From Oscillospiraceae bacterium (GTDB lineage Bacteria > Bacillota > Clostridia > Oscillospirales > JAAYXM01): a stretch of DNA of 58,241 bases. Each line of letters begins with the position of its first letter. The stretch's first letter is position 1. Positions 1 through 7,652 of this stretch are shown in pieces. The stretch lies in NCBI GenBank assembly GCA_017421025.1, contig JAFQME010000002.1, forward strand, positions 1 through 58,241. Reading direction: 5' to 3'. Below the pieces are notes generated by a model. The model was not told where the DNA came from and did no database searches. It saw only the letters and a list, made by a program, of their open reading frames with translations. A program made the translations under genes and the position numbers.

Positions 1-226
1 GTACCGTCCAAAGCGGAGTCAAATTCGGAGTATCCGCAATTTCCTCCATCAGCATTTGATTGCCGACCATGGGGTCCAGCTCCGCCGCGACCGCATGGCG
101 CACCAATGCACGCTCAATCCCGCAACGGTCCATTTGCGCAAGCAAGTCTTCCTTCTTCCAGAACGAGCCCGGAAGAACTACATTGCGGCGTCCAAACGAC
201 GCCTCGCTGTCATAGAAACGTAACAT
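1..226 (-). CDS. Amidohydrolase family protein, N-terminal part (cut by window edge)
   Basis: Reading frame open from an ATG at 226 to the left edge, giving about 75 residues that begin MLRFYDSEASFGRRNVV. An in-frame ATG at 235 is possible, but the AAAGGA motif abuts it and is well spaced (about 8 nt) from the one at 226. The pattern (a short 'FYDSEASFG' strand, then 'LLAQMDRCGIERALVRHAV') is typical of the first strand and helix of PF04909-type TIM-barrel amidohydrolases, in which the usual HxH of strand 1 is replaced in some subfamilies. It is divergently transcribed from the aminotransferase operon that starts at 466. That suggests a shared regulatory region and perhaps a shared pathway with the three amidohydrolases at 15.3-20.5 kb. 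The metal-binding residues would lie outside the window, so activity cannot be judged. Confidence 0.65.
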   Translation of the reverse strand, partial: MLRFYDSEASFGRRNVVLPGSFWKKEDLLAQMDRCGIERALVRHAVAAELDPMVGNQMLMEEIADTPNLTPLWTV

Positions 227-304
227 GGTTTCCATCCTTTCAAATTGCGACAAAAATTCTGTTTTTGATTCTGCTTCCATTCTAACATAGGGGGAAAAAC
301 TTTA

Positions 305-335
305 TTTGCACATTTTATAAAATACTTTGCACATT
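305..335. repeat. Direct repeat TTTGCACATT x2, 21 bp apart, in a divergent intergenic region
   Basis: The 10-mer TTTGCACATT occurs at 305-314 and again at 326-335, exactly 21 bp (two helical turns) apart, in the 239-bp spacer between the left-edge amidohydrolase and the DegT operon. Same-face spacing of two identical motifs upstream of both genes looks like an operator for a regulator that is not in the window. No other gene is visible in this spacer. Confidence 0.4.
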
Positions 336-404
336 CTCTGTTTTTCTTTTCCGCAGAATTTATCAAGCAATTTGTTCAAAAAGTGAAGAAATTACAAATC
401 TCTA

Positions 405-433
405 TTGATAAGATTTAATTAAAGTATTATAAT
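405..433 (+). promoter_or_regulatory. Sigma-A type promoter of the DegT/Gfo-Idh/isomerase operon
   Basis: TTGATA at 405-410, a 17-bp spacer, then TATAAT at 428-433. The coding start at 466 with GGAGGG at 453-458 lies a suitable distance downstream. Confidence 0.75.
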
Positions 434-465
434 GAAATTATCATTTTATTATGGAGGGATTTTCT

Positions 466-1722
466 ATGTCTGAAAAGCTCGCAATCAACGGCGGAACTCC
501 GGTCCGCAGCATTCCGATGCCCCCGAACTATCCGGGCGCAACCTCGATGGGAAAAGAAGAAGAAAAAGAAGTTCTGGAAGTTCTTGCTTCCCAGACTCTG
601 TTCCGTTATTACGGTCCGCAGAATCCGCTCATGAAGGTCAAGCAGTTTGAAACCGATACCGCAAAACGTCTTGGTGCAAAGAACTGTGTTGCGGTCACCT
701 CCGGCACCGCTTCCCTGATCGTTGCTCTGCATGCAGCAGGCATCGGCCCGGGCGACAAAGTCATCGTTCCGGCTTGCACCTTTATTGCAACTCCGGGTTC
801 GGTTGTTGCTGTCGGTGCTGTTCCGGTTTTCTGCGACATTGACGAAAGTATGACCATGGATCCGGATAAGATTAAAGATTGCATCGATCCGGATGTCAAG
901 GCGATCATTCCGGTTGCAATCCTCGGCTATCCGTGCAAGATGGATCGCATCATGGAAGAAGCAAAGAAATACAACCTGCTCGTGATCGAAGACATTGCTC
1001 AGTCCATGGGTTCTTCTTACCAAGGCAAAGCTTGTGGTACTTTCGGTGATTTGGGTTGCTTCTCTCTGCAGATCAACAAGATTCTCTCCTCCGGCGAAGG
1101 CGGCTGTGTCGTCACCAACGACGACAAGCTCTACGAGCGTGCAGTTCGTTACCATGATCAGGGAATGTTCCGTGAAAAGGAAGGCTTCCTGAATGTCAAC
1201 GAAGAAGCAGATATCTTCCTCGGCGCTGACTACCGTATGAGCGAGCTCTCCGGTGCAGTTGCTTGTGCACAGATCAAGAAGCTGGATTCCATCATCGAAA
1301 AGATGCTCAAGAACATGCGCATGATCCAGGAAGGCATTAAGGACATCGAAGGCATCCAGTTTGCAACCGAAAACGATCCGGCTGGTGTTTGCGGCAACTC
1401 CCTCATCATGTTCTTCCCGACTGTCGAGAAGAAGAAAGCATTCTGCGCAGCAATGGAAGCTGAAGGCACTCCGCTTTCCGCTCTTTACAACTCCGAGCCG
1501 ATCTACATGGTTCCGCAGCTCATGCAGAAGCGTGTTTCCAACAAGACCGGTTTCCCGTTCAATCAGTTTGACGAAGAAATCGTCTACACTCCGGATATGT
1601 GCCCCACTGCAACCGATCTGATGGCTCGCCATGCATGGGTCGCAATCGGACCGGAGCACACCGAGCAGGAATGCAAGGACTACATTGCAGCATTCCATAA
1701 AGTTGCAAAAGAAATTCTGTAA
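466..1722 (+). CDS. DegT/DnrJ/EryC1/StrS family PLP-dependent aminotransferase
   Basis: 418 residues, a usual length for this family of sugar and cyclitol aminotransferases. The PLP fold is readable: the 'VTSGTASL' phosphate-binding turn near residue 78, the 'VIEDIAQS' segment with Asp176 expected to contact the PLP pyridine nitrogen, and Lys205 in 'CFSLQINKILSSGEGG' as the Schiff-base lysine. The ATG at 466 is chosen because GGAGGG (453-458) precedes it, whereas an in-frame ATG at 451 overlaps that site. It is the first gene of an operon with a dehydrogenase and an isomerase. That set suggests a ketone is made from a sugar or cyclitol and aminated, or the reverse for catabolism. The true substrate is unknown. 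It is divergent from the two DegT proteins at 16.2-19.7 kb, whose lysine motif reads 'NDYKHISAGDGG' or 'NDFKHISAGDGG'. Confidence 0.88.
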   Translation: MSEKLAINGGTPVRSIPMPPNYPGATSMGKEEEKEVLEVLASQTLFRYYGPQNPLMKVKQFETDTAKRLGAKNCVAVTSGTASLIVALHAAGIGPGDKVIVPACTFIATPGSVVAVGAVPVFCDIDESMTMDPDKIKDCIDPDVKAIIPVAILGYPCKMDRIMEEAKKYNLLVIEDIAQSMGSSYQGKACGTFGDLGCFSLQINKILSSGEGGCVVTNDDKLYERAVRYHDQGMFREKEGFLNVNEEADIFLGADYRMSELSGAVACAQIKKLDSIIEKMLKNMRMIQEGIKDIEGIQFATENDPAGVCGNSLIMFFPTVEKKKAFCAAMEAEGTPLSALYNSEPIYMVPQLMQKRVSNKTGFPFNQFDEEIVYTPDMCPTATDLMARHAWVAIGPEHTEQECKDYIAAFHKVAKEIL

Positions 1723-1737
1723 AAAGGAGAACCTCCA

Positions 1738-2772
1738 TTGAAAAAAGAAATTCGTTTTGGTATTATCGGCTGCGGAACGATTTCCAATTGGCATGCAGAT
1801 GCGATTGGCGAAATCGAAGGCGCAACCTTGGTCGGTGTTACCGACGTATATGAGCCGGCACGTATCGCATTTGCAGAAAAGCGTGGCGTTAAGGCTTATG
1901 AGAGTGCTGAGGCACTCCTCGCAGAACCTGAAATCGATGTTGTCTGCATCTGCACCCCGAGCGGGCTTCACGCTCCGCTTGCAATCGCAGCTGCAAACGC
2001 AGGCAAGCATGCTGTGGTCGAAAAACCCATGGCACTTACCCATGAAGAAATTGCTGATTTGGTAGAAGCATTTGATAAAAACAATGTCAAACTCGGTGTT
2101 GTTTCTCAGCTCCGTTTCTCCGCAGCAGTTCAGGCACTGAAAAAAGCTGTTGATTCCGGCGCACTCGGCAAAATCGTGGTCGCAGATTTGAGCATGAAGT
2201 TCTTCCGTTCTCAGGAGTATTATGACAAGGGCGGTTGGCGTGGCACTTGGAAAATGGATGGTGGCGGAGCGCTGATGAATCAGGGCATCCACGGCATTGA
2301 CATTCTCCAGTACATCATGGGTCCGATCAAATCGGTTTCCGGTATTGCTCGCACCTTGGTCCGTAACATCGAAGTAGAAGATACTGCAGTTGCGGTTTTG
2401 GAATTTGAAAACGGCGCACTGGGTCAGATCGTTGGTACCACCTCGATTGCCCCGGGTTCTGACCGTGTTCTTGAAATCTGCGGAAGCGAGGGCACTATTG
2501 TCCTCACCGAAGACTCTGTCACCTCTTGGGAATGCCCGAACATGGAACTTCCGGAAGAGCTTGCGCAGAACAGTCGTACCGGCAGCACCGCTGCTGACCC
2601 GACCAACTTCAGCATCGCAGGTCACGTCCGTCAGTTGCAGGATATGGTAGATGCAATTCGTGAGGACCGTGCTCCGATGATTACCCAGCACGACGGCAGA
2701 AAGCCGGTTGAGTTGATTTTGGCAATCTACGAATCCTCTAAGACCGGAAAACCGGTTATCCTTTCCAAGTAA
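1738..2772 (+). CDS. Gfo/Idh/MocA family NAD(P)-dependent oxidoreductase
   Basis: 344 residues starting at a TTG (1738) with AAGGAG at 1724-1729, 8 nt upstream. The N-terminal Rossmann motif reads 'GIIGCGTISNWHADAI'. The conserved 'VVEKPMALT' follows near residue 95 and carries the EKP lysine, and the C-terminal half has the alpha/beta substrate domain with 'GGWRGTWKMDGGGALMNQGIHGIDIL'. Family members oxidise a hydroxyl on sugars or inositols. It lies 15 nt after the aminotransferase gene and 15 nt before the isomerase gene, so it is almost certainly co-translated in one operon and likely makes or uses the keto-sugar of the neighbouring aminotransferase. Exact substrate unknown. Confidence 0.9.
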   Translation: MKKEIRFGIIGCGTISNWHADAIGEIEGATLVGVTDVYEPARIAFAEKRGVKAYESAEALLAEPEIDVVCICTPSGLHAPLAIAAANAGKHAVVEKPMALTHEEIADLVEAFDKNNVKLGVVSQLRFSAAVQALKKAVDSGALGKIVVADLSMKFFRSQEYYDKGGWRGTWKMDGGGALMNQGIHGIDILQYIMGPIKSVSGIARTLVRNIEVEDTAVAVLEFENGALGQIVGTTSIAPGSDRVLEICGSEGTIVLTEDSVTSWECPNMELPEELAQNSRTGSTAADPTNFSIAGHVRQLQDMVDAIREDRAPMITQHDGRKPVELILAIYESSKTGKPVILSK

Positions 2773-2787
2773 AGCGAGGAAGCTATC

Positions 2788-3675
2788 ATGAAAAATCCGA
2801 TTATTTTACATATCAACTTTATGGAAATCGACTGGATTGTTCTCGGTCATGACATTGACACCATCGTCAAGAAAGCAGTCGAGTGGGGTTATGACGGAAT
2901 CGAATTCCGTGGTTATTGCCCGGCAAATTACACCGGCACGGTAGAAGAATACTTGAATGAAATCGCAGCAGCGAAGAAGAAATACGGACTCAAGCACGTT
3001 CTCTTCGGCAAGGGCATTTCCGACTGTGGAAGTGATGATGCTGAAAAACGTGCAGCAGGCATCAAAGATGCGATTGAGTTTTACAAACGTGCTCAGGATG
3101 TCACCGGCGCATGCATCTTCAACGTATTCGGCGATTTGATCGTGCATGCTGATCCCCGGATTCCGGCAGGATGCTACGATTTCGGCGGAAGCCATTTTGC
3201 AACCGAAGCAATGTGGAACAACACGGTTGATTCCTATCAGCAGGTTGGCAAGGAAATGGAAGCTGCAGGTATCAAGCTTGCATTTGAGACTCACATGAAC
3301 TATCTGCACGATCGGCCCGACACCGCAAAGAAGTTGGTGGATTTGATCGACAGTTCTGCGGTCGGCATCAACATGGACTATGGTAACACCATTTACATGA
3401 CCAAAGTCCCCTCCCCGGCAGATACCGTAAAGCTTTACGGCGATAAGCTCTTCTATATGCATTTGAAGAACTCCATTGGCATTGGCAATTACAACCGTAT
3501 TCCCACCTCCCTTGCAGAAGGTGAAATCAACCATCGTCAGTATCTGAAAGCGGTTAAGGAACTCGGTTTCACCGGTCCGATTGGTATTGAGGCTCCGCGT
3601 GGTGGCGACCGTGAATGGTTCGCACGTCAGGACCTTGCATACTTCAAGAAAGTCGCAGAAGAAATCGAACTCTAA
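2788..3675 (+). CDS. Sugar phosphate isomerase/epimerase family TIM-barrel protein
   Basis: 295 residues with the AP-endonuclease-2/xylose-isomerase-like fold (PF01261 type). 'YDGIEFRGY' marks an early strand, 'LAFETHMNYLHDRPDTAKKLV' carries the metal-binding Glu and His, 'VGINMDYGNTIYM' a later metal ligand region, and 'PIGIEAPRGGDREWF' the final Glu. GAGGAAG precedes the ATG. It is the last gene of the three-gene operon and is followed by a strong terminator. Relatives act in inositol or keto-sugar pathways (IolE/IolI, tagatose epimerases). Which reaction is catalysed here cannot be read from the sequence. Confidence 0.85.
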   Translation: MKNPIILHINFMEIDWIVLGHDIDTIVKKAVEWGYDGIEFRGYCPANYTGTVEEYLNEIAAAKKKYGLKHVLFGKGISDCGSDDAEKRAAGIKDAIEFYKRAQDVTGACIFNVFGDLIVHADPRIPAGCYDFGGSHFATEAMWNNTVDSYQQVGKEMEAAGIKLAFETHMNYLHDRPDTAKKLVDLIDSSAVGINMDYGNTIYMTKVPSPADTVKLYGDKLFYMHLKNSIGIGNYNRIPTSLAEGEINHRQYLKAVKELGFTGPIGIEAPRGGDREWFARQDLAYFKKVAEEIEL

Positions 3676-3678
3676 ACA

Positions 3679-3714
3679 AAAAGAACGGAGTCAAACGACT
3701 CCGTTCTTTTTATT
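3679..3714 (+). terminator. Rho-independent terminator of the DegT operon
   Basis: A perfect inverted repeat around AAGAACGGAGTC / GACTCCGTTCTT with a 4-nt loop, followed by a T-rich run. It sits directly after the isomerase stop codon. Confidence 0.85.
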
Positions 3715-3723
3715 GTGTTTCAT

Positions 3724-3844
3724 TCAGCCTGTTTTATATCCGACAAAACAAAGTTCTTTTCTGTACAGAGTCTCGTTGGCTGAATTACCCGTTTTTTCTT
3801 TATCAATCCATATTGCCCAAATGCTCACACGTTGTTCCATTCTC
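3724..3844 (-). other. Gap after the BlaR1 stop codon; alternative-frame extension
   Basis: No separate gene is seen here. One frame over from the BlaR1-like protein, the minus strand stays open for about 40 codons from the BlaR1 stop at 3845 to a TGA at 3724-3726, just before the shared terminator. The 3' end of the BlaR1 gene cuts its last domain short at '..FNVFWET', so a recent frameshift is possible. The extension does not resemble the expected domain end, and chance is equally likely. Confidence 0.25.
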
Positions 3845-5671
3845 TCAGGTTTCCCAAAAGACATTGAAACGCAATGCTTCCGATAGAAATCTCAACGGCA
3901 GATATGTCCTGTTTCCTATGATTCTTGCCGTGGTGTCCATTTGAATCTTTTGCCCATCAACAAAAAGTTTATCATCTCCTATCTTAGTTGTGATAACAAC
4001 ACCATCAGTACTAATCAGTGTGATCCCCTGCGTATGTGGGTTCCATGTTACTTGACAATTCAATTCTTCTGCCAATATTCTAATCGGGATTTGTGTTCTG
4101 CCTTCTTCATCAATAAACGGTTGTGCGTCTGGGAACGTCACAAACATTCCTTCGATAAAAACACTCGGCGTGTTTCCTTGTGTCAAAACAGTGACTTTTC
4201 GAGGTGCAATATGGTCTTCCGGTCGCACTGTCGGCGGTGCAATATTCTTCACCGCTTCAGGTGTTTCGTCGGTCACAGACAAGATCACATTATTTTTCTC
4301 CGGGTCGTAGGACACCTGATAAGAAAATAATGTTTCGATATCCTCTAAAGACAGATAATACCCTGCATCTGTGCATTCGAATGCTTCTGTTAGTGCAACA
4401 CCTGTTCCGTCTATCATAGCTGTTTTTGAGTTTGTCGATAATACAATCTCTCGATTGCCGTTTGAAATTACAATCGTTTTTTCATTTTCAGATATAACTT
4501 TATAATCGATAAAAACCAAAAACGATTTCAGTGGAATTTTGACAGGTTCTTTTGATTCACAAACAGGCTCGCATCCAATAAAAACATCATACCCTTCTCC
4601 CGTATCCATGACAACTGTGTTTTCACGGTTTGAACTGTTTTTCACCATTTCTTTGCTATCGACAAACTCAATAGTGCTTGCAGCAGCGGTCAAAGAAAGC
4701 AGAATTGTCATTGCCGTCAAAGCCACCATTGCCGCTGCTCCTTTCTTTCGTTTCTTTTTACTTGCAATCAATGTGAGTCTTTTTTTCATTGCTTGTTCCC
4801 CTCCAAAAAATGTAGTTGTCAGATAAGATTTCTTCTGATTCTCGGTTTTTAAAAATTTTATCAACATTTCTCCATAAAACACTCTAGTTTCATACGGCTC
4901 GTTCTCGAGTACTTTCTCATCGCAGGAGGTTTCTCCATCTATCTCGATGGCATTTGCCATCAAATATACGAATGGATTAAACCAGTGTAAGGATAGAAAC
5001 ACTAATGTCAAGCATTGGTACAAAATGTCGTTACGCTTGTAGTGAATCAACTCATGTCGTAGGATAAGATGCAGCTCATCATTGCTATAATCACGGCTTG
5101 GTAAAACTAGCATCATGCAAAATACTCCCGTCAACAGCGGAGTGTCTGCAATTGGTGAAACTCTTACAGATAAACGTTTTGACACATTCAAACGCACTTG
5201 CTCTTCTGCAAGAATTGCTTCTACTCTGGAATCCGAGAATGGATGGGATACTCGCTTTATCATTTTTTTGAAATGGCGATATCGTTTGATATGTATTACA
5301 AAATACAAAAGCGCTCCGACCATCCATAATAATGCTAACCAAAACACACTGTCTGGTTTTGGTGTTTCACATTTCACAGTCTCATTAGATTCCTGTATAA
5401 CAGTATCGGTTTTCTCCGGAACTGCGCTTTGTTCCCACACTTCCCGTACTTCGGTTTGGAAACGTGGTATCTCTATTTCATACTGTATTCCAATGCTGTA
5501 AAGTGGGAGTAGAAAGATAAGCATGACCGCAAGCCATGAGTAATACCGAAAACCTGCACGGTATCTGATTTCAATTGGTTTCGTCAACAGTAAGAGTACA
5601 CTTATTATAAATGTTACTTTAAGTGAGGAAATCACCACTTGTAAAAAGATTTCTTTCAGTAATCCAATCAT
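3845..5671 (-). CDS. BlaR1/MecR1-type M56 metalloprotease sensor with copper-amine-oxidase-N-like domain
   Basis: 608 residues. Several membrane segments flank a cytoplasmic M56 protease domain whose zinc site HELIH is at residues 206-210 ('ILRHELIHYKRND'). A further membrane segment near 313-332 leads to an extracellular part. In place of the penicillin-binding sensor of BlaR1, the C-terminus carries a stretch like the copper amine oxidase N-terminal domain (PF07833 type), with 'TQIPIRILAEELNCQVTW' and 'RTYLPLRFLSEAL'. The start ATG overlaps the stop of the BlaI-like repressor by 4 nt, so the two are translationally coupled. By analogy, a signal sensed outside activates the protease, which inactivates the repressor. 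The ligand is unknown. The protein ends abruptly inside the last domain. Confidence 0.85.
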   Translation of the reverse strand: MIGLLKEIFLQVVISSLKVTFIISVLLLLTKPIEIRYRAGFRYYSWLAVMLIFLLPLYSIGIQYEIEIPRFQTEVREVWEQSAVPEKTDTVIQESNETVKCETPKPDSVFWLALLWMVGALLYFVIHIKRYRHFKKMIKRVSHPFSDSRVEAILAEEQVRLNVSKRLSVRVSPIADTPLLTGVFCMMLVLPSRDYSNDELHLILRHELIHYKRNDILYQCLTLVFLSLHWFNPFVYLMANAIEIDGETSCDEKVLENEPYETRVFYGEMLIKFLKTENQKKSYLTTTFFGGEQAMKKRLTLIASKKKRKKGAAAMVALTAMTILLSLTAAASTIEFVDSKEMVKNSSNRENTVVMDTGEGYDVFIGCEPVCESKEPVKIPLKSFLVFIDYKVISENEKTIVISNGNREIVLSTNSKTAMIDGTGVALTEAFECTDAGYYLSLEDIETLFSYQVSYDPEKNNVILSVTDETPEAVKNIAPPTVRPEDHIAPRKVTVLTQGNTPSVFIEGMFVTFPDAQPFIDEEGRTQIPIRILAEELNCQVTWNPHTQGITLISTDGVVITTKIGDDKLFVDGQKIQMDTTARIIGNRTYLPLRFLSEALRFNVFWET

Positions 5672-6054
5672 TTCTGCATTTCCCGAAACATTTCTTCCAG
5701 TTTTTCAATTTCTTCTGCACTCATGTTTTTTCCGTTAAACAATGCACGAATGAAACTTGTAACAGAATTTCCGTGTACCTTTTTCAAGAACACTTTGCTC
5801 TCATAACTGACGTAATCACTCTCAGACACCAAAGGAGTATACAGATATTCTTTCCCTCGCTTTCCTTTTTCAATAAACTCCTTCGCAATCAAGCGATTTA
5901 ATAGTGTTTGTATTGTTTGCTGTGTCCAATCGTTTATCCCTTCTTCATCAATGATATGCTTCACCTCACTTGTGGAAATTGGTGTTGGATTGTGCCAAAT
6001 CACCTTCATAATTTCGAGTTCCGCGTCCGGAAGTCTCTTTTCAAATTGTTTCAT
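5668..6054 (-). CDS. BlaI/MecI/CopY family transcriptional repressor
   Basis: 128 residues, the usual length. A winged helix-turn-helix fills the first 80 residues ('LPDAELEIMKVIWHNPTP', 'WTQQTIQTLLNRLIAKEFI'), followed by a dimerisation region containing 'FIRALFNGKNMSAEEIEKLEEM'. GGGAGG precedes the ATG. The promoter upstream carries two TACGAC-N4-GTCGTA-type palindromes that fit BlaI-family operators, so the repressor very probably controls its own operon with the M56 sensor that follows with a 4-nt overlap. No beta-lactamase gene is next to it. Confidence 0.92.
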   Translation of the reverse strand: MKQFEKRLPDAELEIMKVIWHNPTPISTSEVKHIIDEEGINDWTQQTIQTLLNRLIAKEFIEKGKRGKEYLYTPLVSESDYVSYESKVFLKKVHGNSVTSFIRALFNGKNMSAEEIEKLEEMFREMQK

Positions 6055-6073
6055 GATTGGTACCTCCCTTTCT

Positions 6074-6089
6074 TACGACGCCTATCGTA
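6074..6089. promoter_or_regulatory. BlaI-type operator 2 (downstream)
   Basis: TACGAC-GCCT-ATCGTA, one mismatch from the perfect palindrome at 6106-6121 and with its centre 32 bp away. It lies just downstream of the predicted transcription start. Confidence 0.65.
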
Positions 6090-6099
6090 TTACAATGAC

Positions 6100-6128
6100 A
6101 TTATATACGACATTCGTCGTATTGTCAA
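6100..6128 (-). promoter_or_regulatory. Consensus sigma-A promoter of the blaI/blaR1-like operon
   Basis: On the minus strand TTGACA (6128-6123), a 17-bp spacer and TATAAT (6105-6100): both hexamers are perfect consensus. The spacer is almost completely occupied by operator 1, the arrangement expected for tight repression by the BlaI-like protein. Confidence 0.85.
6106..6121. promoter_or_regulatory. BlaI-type operator 1 (in promoter spacer)
   Basis: Perfect palindrome TACGAC-ATTC-GTCGTA lying between the -35 and -10 hexamers. The TACA/TACGAC-type half sites match what is known for BlaI/MecI operators. Confidence 0.75.
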
Positions 6129-6147
6129 TCCACATTTGAAAATTTCT

Positions 6148-6185
6148 CAAAAAAATAATATCCCCACTCCAAATAGAGTGGGGAT
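6148..6185 (-). terminator. Terminator of the lipoprotein gene
   Basis: Stem ATCCCCACTC / GAGTGGGGAT with a 6-nt loop, followed on the minus strand by a T-rich run. It sits just after the lipoprotein stop codon. Confidence 0.8.
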
Positions 6186-6191
6186 GTTACT

Positions 6192-6962
6192 TTATTCTTT
6201 CACCGGATATCCGCACAGTTTTGAGGGTTTGGCTACAAATACATAATGCACTTCACCGCCAAACCCTTTTTGGGTCTCCCATATAGCCGTGATTTCATAA
6301 ACACAGTTTTCTTTTAAGAAAAGTGCAGAGTCTTGAACCTCTACAGATTCCGCCTCCGTCATAGGTTGATCCCATGCACGCACACTCCAGCACCGAGCGG
6401 TGATCTGATCGGGTGGAAGGCTAAATTCCAGGTGTGCCAAGTTTGGATCGACACTGGAATAGATACTAGGGCGAAGTGTGAGAATCGGGGCAAGCTCTTT
6501 ACATTCCAATGGGTGCAACGCATCCGCAATCACGGTTTGCGCCTTCCCGTCTTTTGTAATACTTGTCCAGCTAAATCCGCCACGCATACACGGAGCACTC
6601 TCCTCACCGTGCAACACTCGCATTTCAGGCGGTTTCTGCATCTCATAAAAAATACACCACTCGCCGTCTATCAGGAGTTCAATCGTATTGGGATCAGCCC
6701 CGATTTGGTATCCAAAGCCTGTACCGAAGTTGGATGTGCTCTCCTCAGTTGGGATTTCGTTTTGCGCTACCTGCGATACAATTTCGCCATCCATCACACC
6801 ACAACGTGGGGTATTTTCGCTTACCCGTCCGGTATCGACATATAGGCTTTCTTCTGCCCACACCATGCGTGGCAAGTCTTTTGCAGCAACTTCAGGTTTG
6901 ACTTCTGCTTGACCGCATCCGCAAAGAATACAAAGAATCAAAAGCATCCATGTCAATTTCAT
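6192..6962 (-). CDS. Putative lipoprotein of unknown function
   Basis: 256 residues. A lipoprotein signal peptide is clear: 'MKLTWMLLILCILCGCGQ' with a lipobox ending in Cys near residue 14-16. The mature part contains a low-complexity linker and beta-rich segments ('IELLIDGEWCIFYEMQ', 'RCWSVRAWDQ', 'CVYEITAIWE'). AAAGGAGGG precedes the ATG. It stands alone between the SdpI terminator and its own terminator. No known family was recognised. It is probably anchored on the outer face of the membrane. Confidence 0.7.
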   Translation of the reverse strand: MKLTWMLLILCILCGCGQAEVKPEVAAKDLPRMVWAEESLYVDTGRVSENTPRCGVMDGEIVSQVAQNEIPTEESTSNFGTGFGYQIGADPNTIELLIDGEWCIFYEMQKPPEMRVLHGEESAPCMRGGFSWTSITKDGKAQTVIADALHPLECKELAPILTLRPSIYSSVDPNLAHLEFSLPPDQITARCWSVRAWDQPMTEAESVEVQDSALFLKENCVYEITAIWETQKGFGGEVHYVFVAKPSKLCGYPVKE

Positions 6963-7011
6963 CCAAACTCCCTCCTTTATCTTGTTAGACGAAATTCAGG
7001 AGAAAAGTTCC

Positions 7012-7048
7012 AAAAAAAGACGAAGTCATACGACTTCGTCTTTTTTTC
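7012..7048 (-). terminator. Terminator overlapping the 3' end of the sdpI-like gene
   Basis: Stem AAAAAAGACGAAGTC / GACTTCGTCTTTTTT with a 4-nt loop. The sdpI-like stop codon (7026-7028) lies within the hairpin, and a T run follows on the minus strand. Confidence 0.8.
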
Positions 7049-7652
7049 TTCCGACAATGATAGCATAGATGATTGCGAGAAGGGTATACGGAATCAAAAG
7101 GATGAGTGCAATTACCGATGCGATTGGCGGAAGGAAGATAGAGAGGAGCATCAGTGCACCCATGATGACGGTTTCAAAGCCGAGGAAACGGTTGATTTTC
7201 CGTGCCTTGTCCGGCGAAACTTTTATATTGTTGAGGTGGTCCATCTTCGGTAAATAGTTACCTGTCATAATCAGCAAACACCCCACAAGAAATACTGTGA
7301 CACGGCGGATGTCGATGTTCCAACCAAGGGCATAGAAAAAGATCACCGGCTGGAGGATGAGTGCCATAACAGGGATGATCCATTTGACCAACCGCACCAA
7401 TTTGGCCGGTGTTTTTTGCTTTTCTGCACTGAGATCATAGACCAAACAGCAAAACACATGCATCACAACCATCAAAGCAGCAAATCCAAAGATCGCAAAG
7501 GGCTTGGATGCAAAGTTGTCCGGTTCCCCGTAAAAATTAAAATGGATTGGGATGAGATCCGGAAGTTGGTCCCAAAGTGCAATCCCCAAAAGAATAGGAA
7601 GCAAACAGGCAAGTGATGTGACAAACAGTGTCTTCCATTGAATTCTTTTCAT
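7026..7652 (-). CDS. sdpI: SdpI family immunity membrane protein
   Basis: 208 residues with about six membrane segments. The N-terminal DUF1648-like segment 'LPDLIPIHFNFYGEPDNFASK' is the hallmark of the SdpI family. In Bacillus subtilis SdpI gives immunity to the cannibalism toxin SDP and signals to its partner repressor by holding it at the membrane. The start at 7652 has GGAGG 9 nt upstream and overlaps the stop of the ArsR-type gene in an ATGA junction, so the pair is coupled. No sdpABC toxin genes are in the window, so this may be an orphan immunity or stress-sensing pair. Confidence 0.85.
   Translation of the reverse strand: MKRIQWKTLFVTSLACLLPILLGIALWDQLPDLIPIHFNFYGEPDNFASKPFAIFGFAALMVVMHVFCCLVYDLSAEKQKTPAKLVRLVKWIIPVMALILQPVIFFYALGWNIDIRRVTVFLVGCLLIMTGNYLPKMDHLNNIKVSPDKARKINRFLGFETVIMGALMLLSIFLPPIASVIALILLIPYTLLAIIYAIIVGRKKDEVV

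Noticed and set aside
427-2691. A 754-residue minus-strand frame across the aminotransferase and dehydrogenase genes
   Set aside because: It is antisense to two well-supported plus-strand genes with intact motifs, and its composition (rich in Cys, His, Phe, Asn) is typical of a shadow frame.
466-3675. An antibiotic amino-sugar or AHBA biosynthesis cluster
   Set aside because: The DegT family also covers many primary-metabolic enzymes, and no polyketide, glycosyltransferase or nucleotide-sugar genes are nearby.
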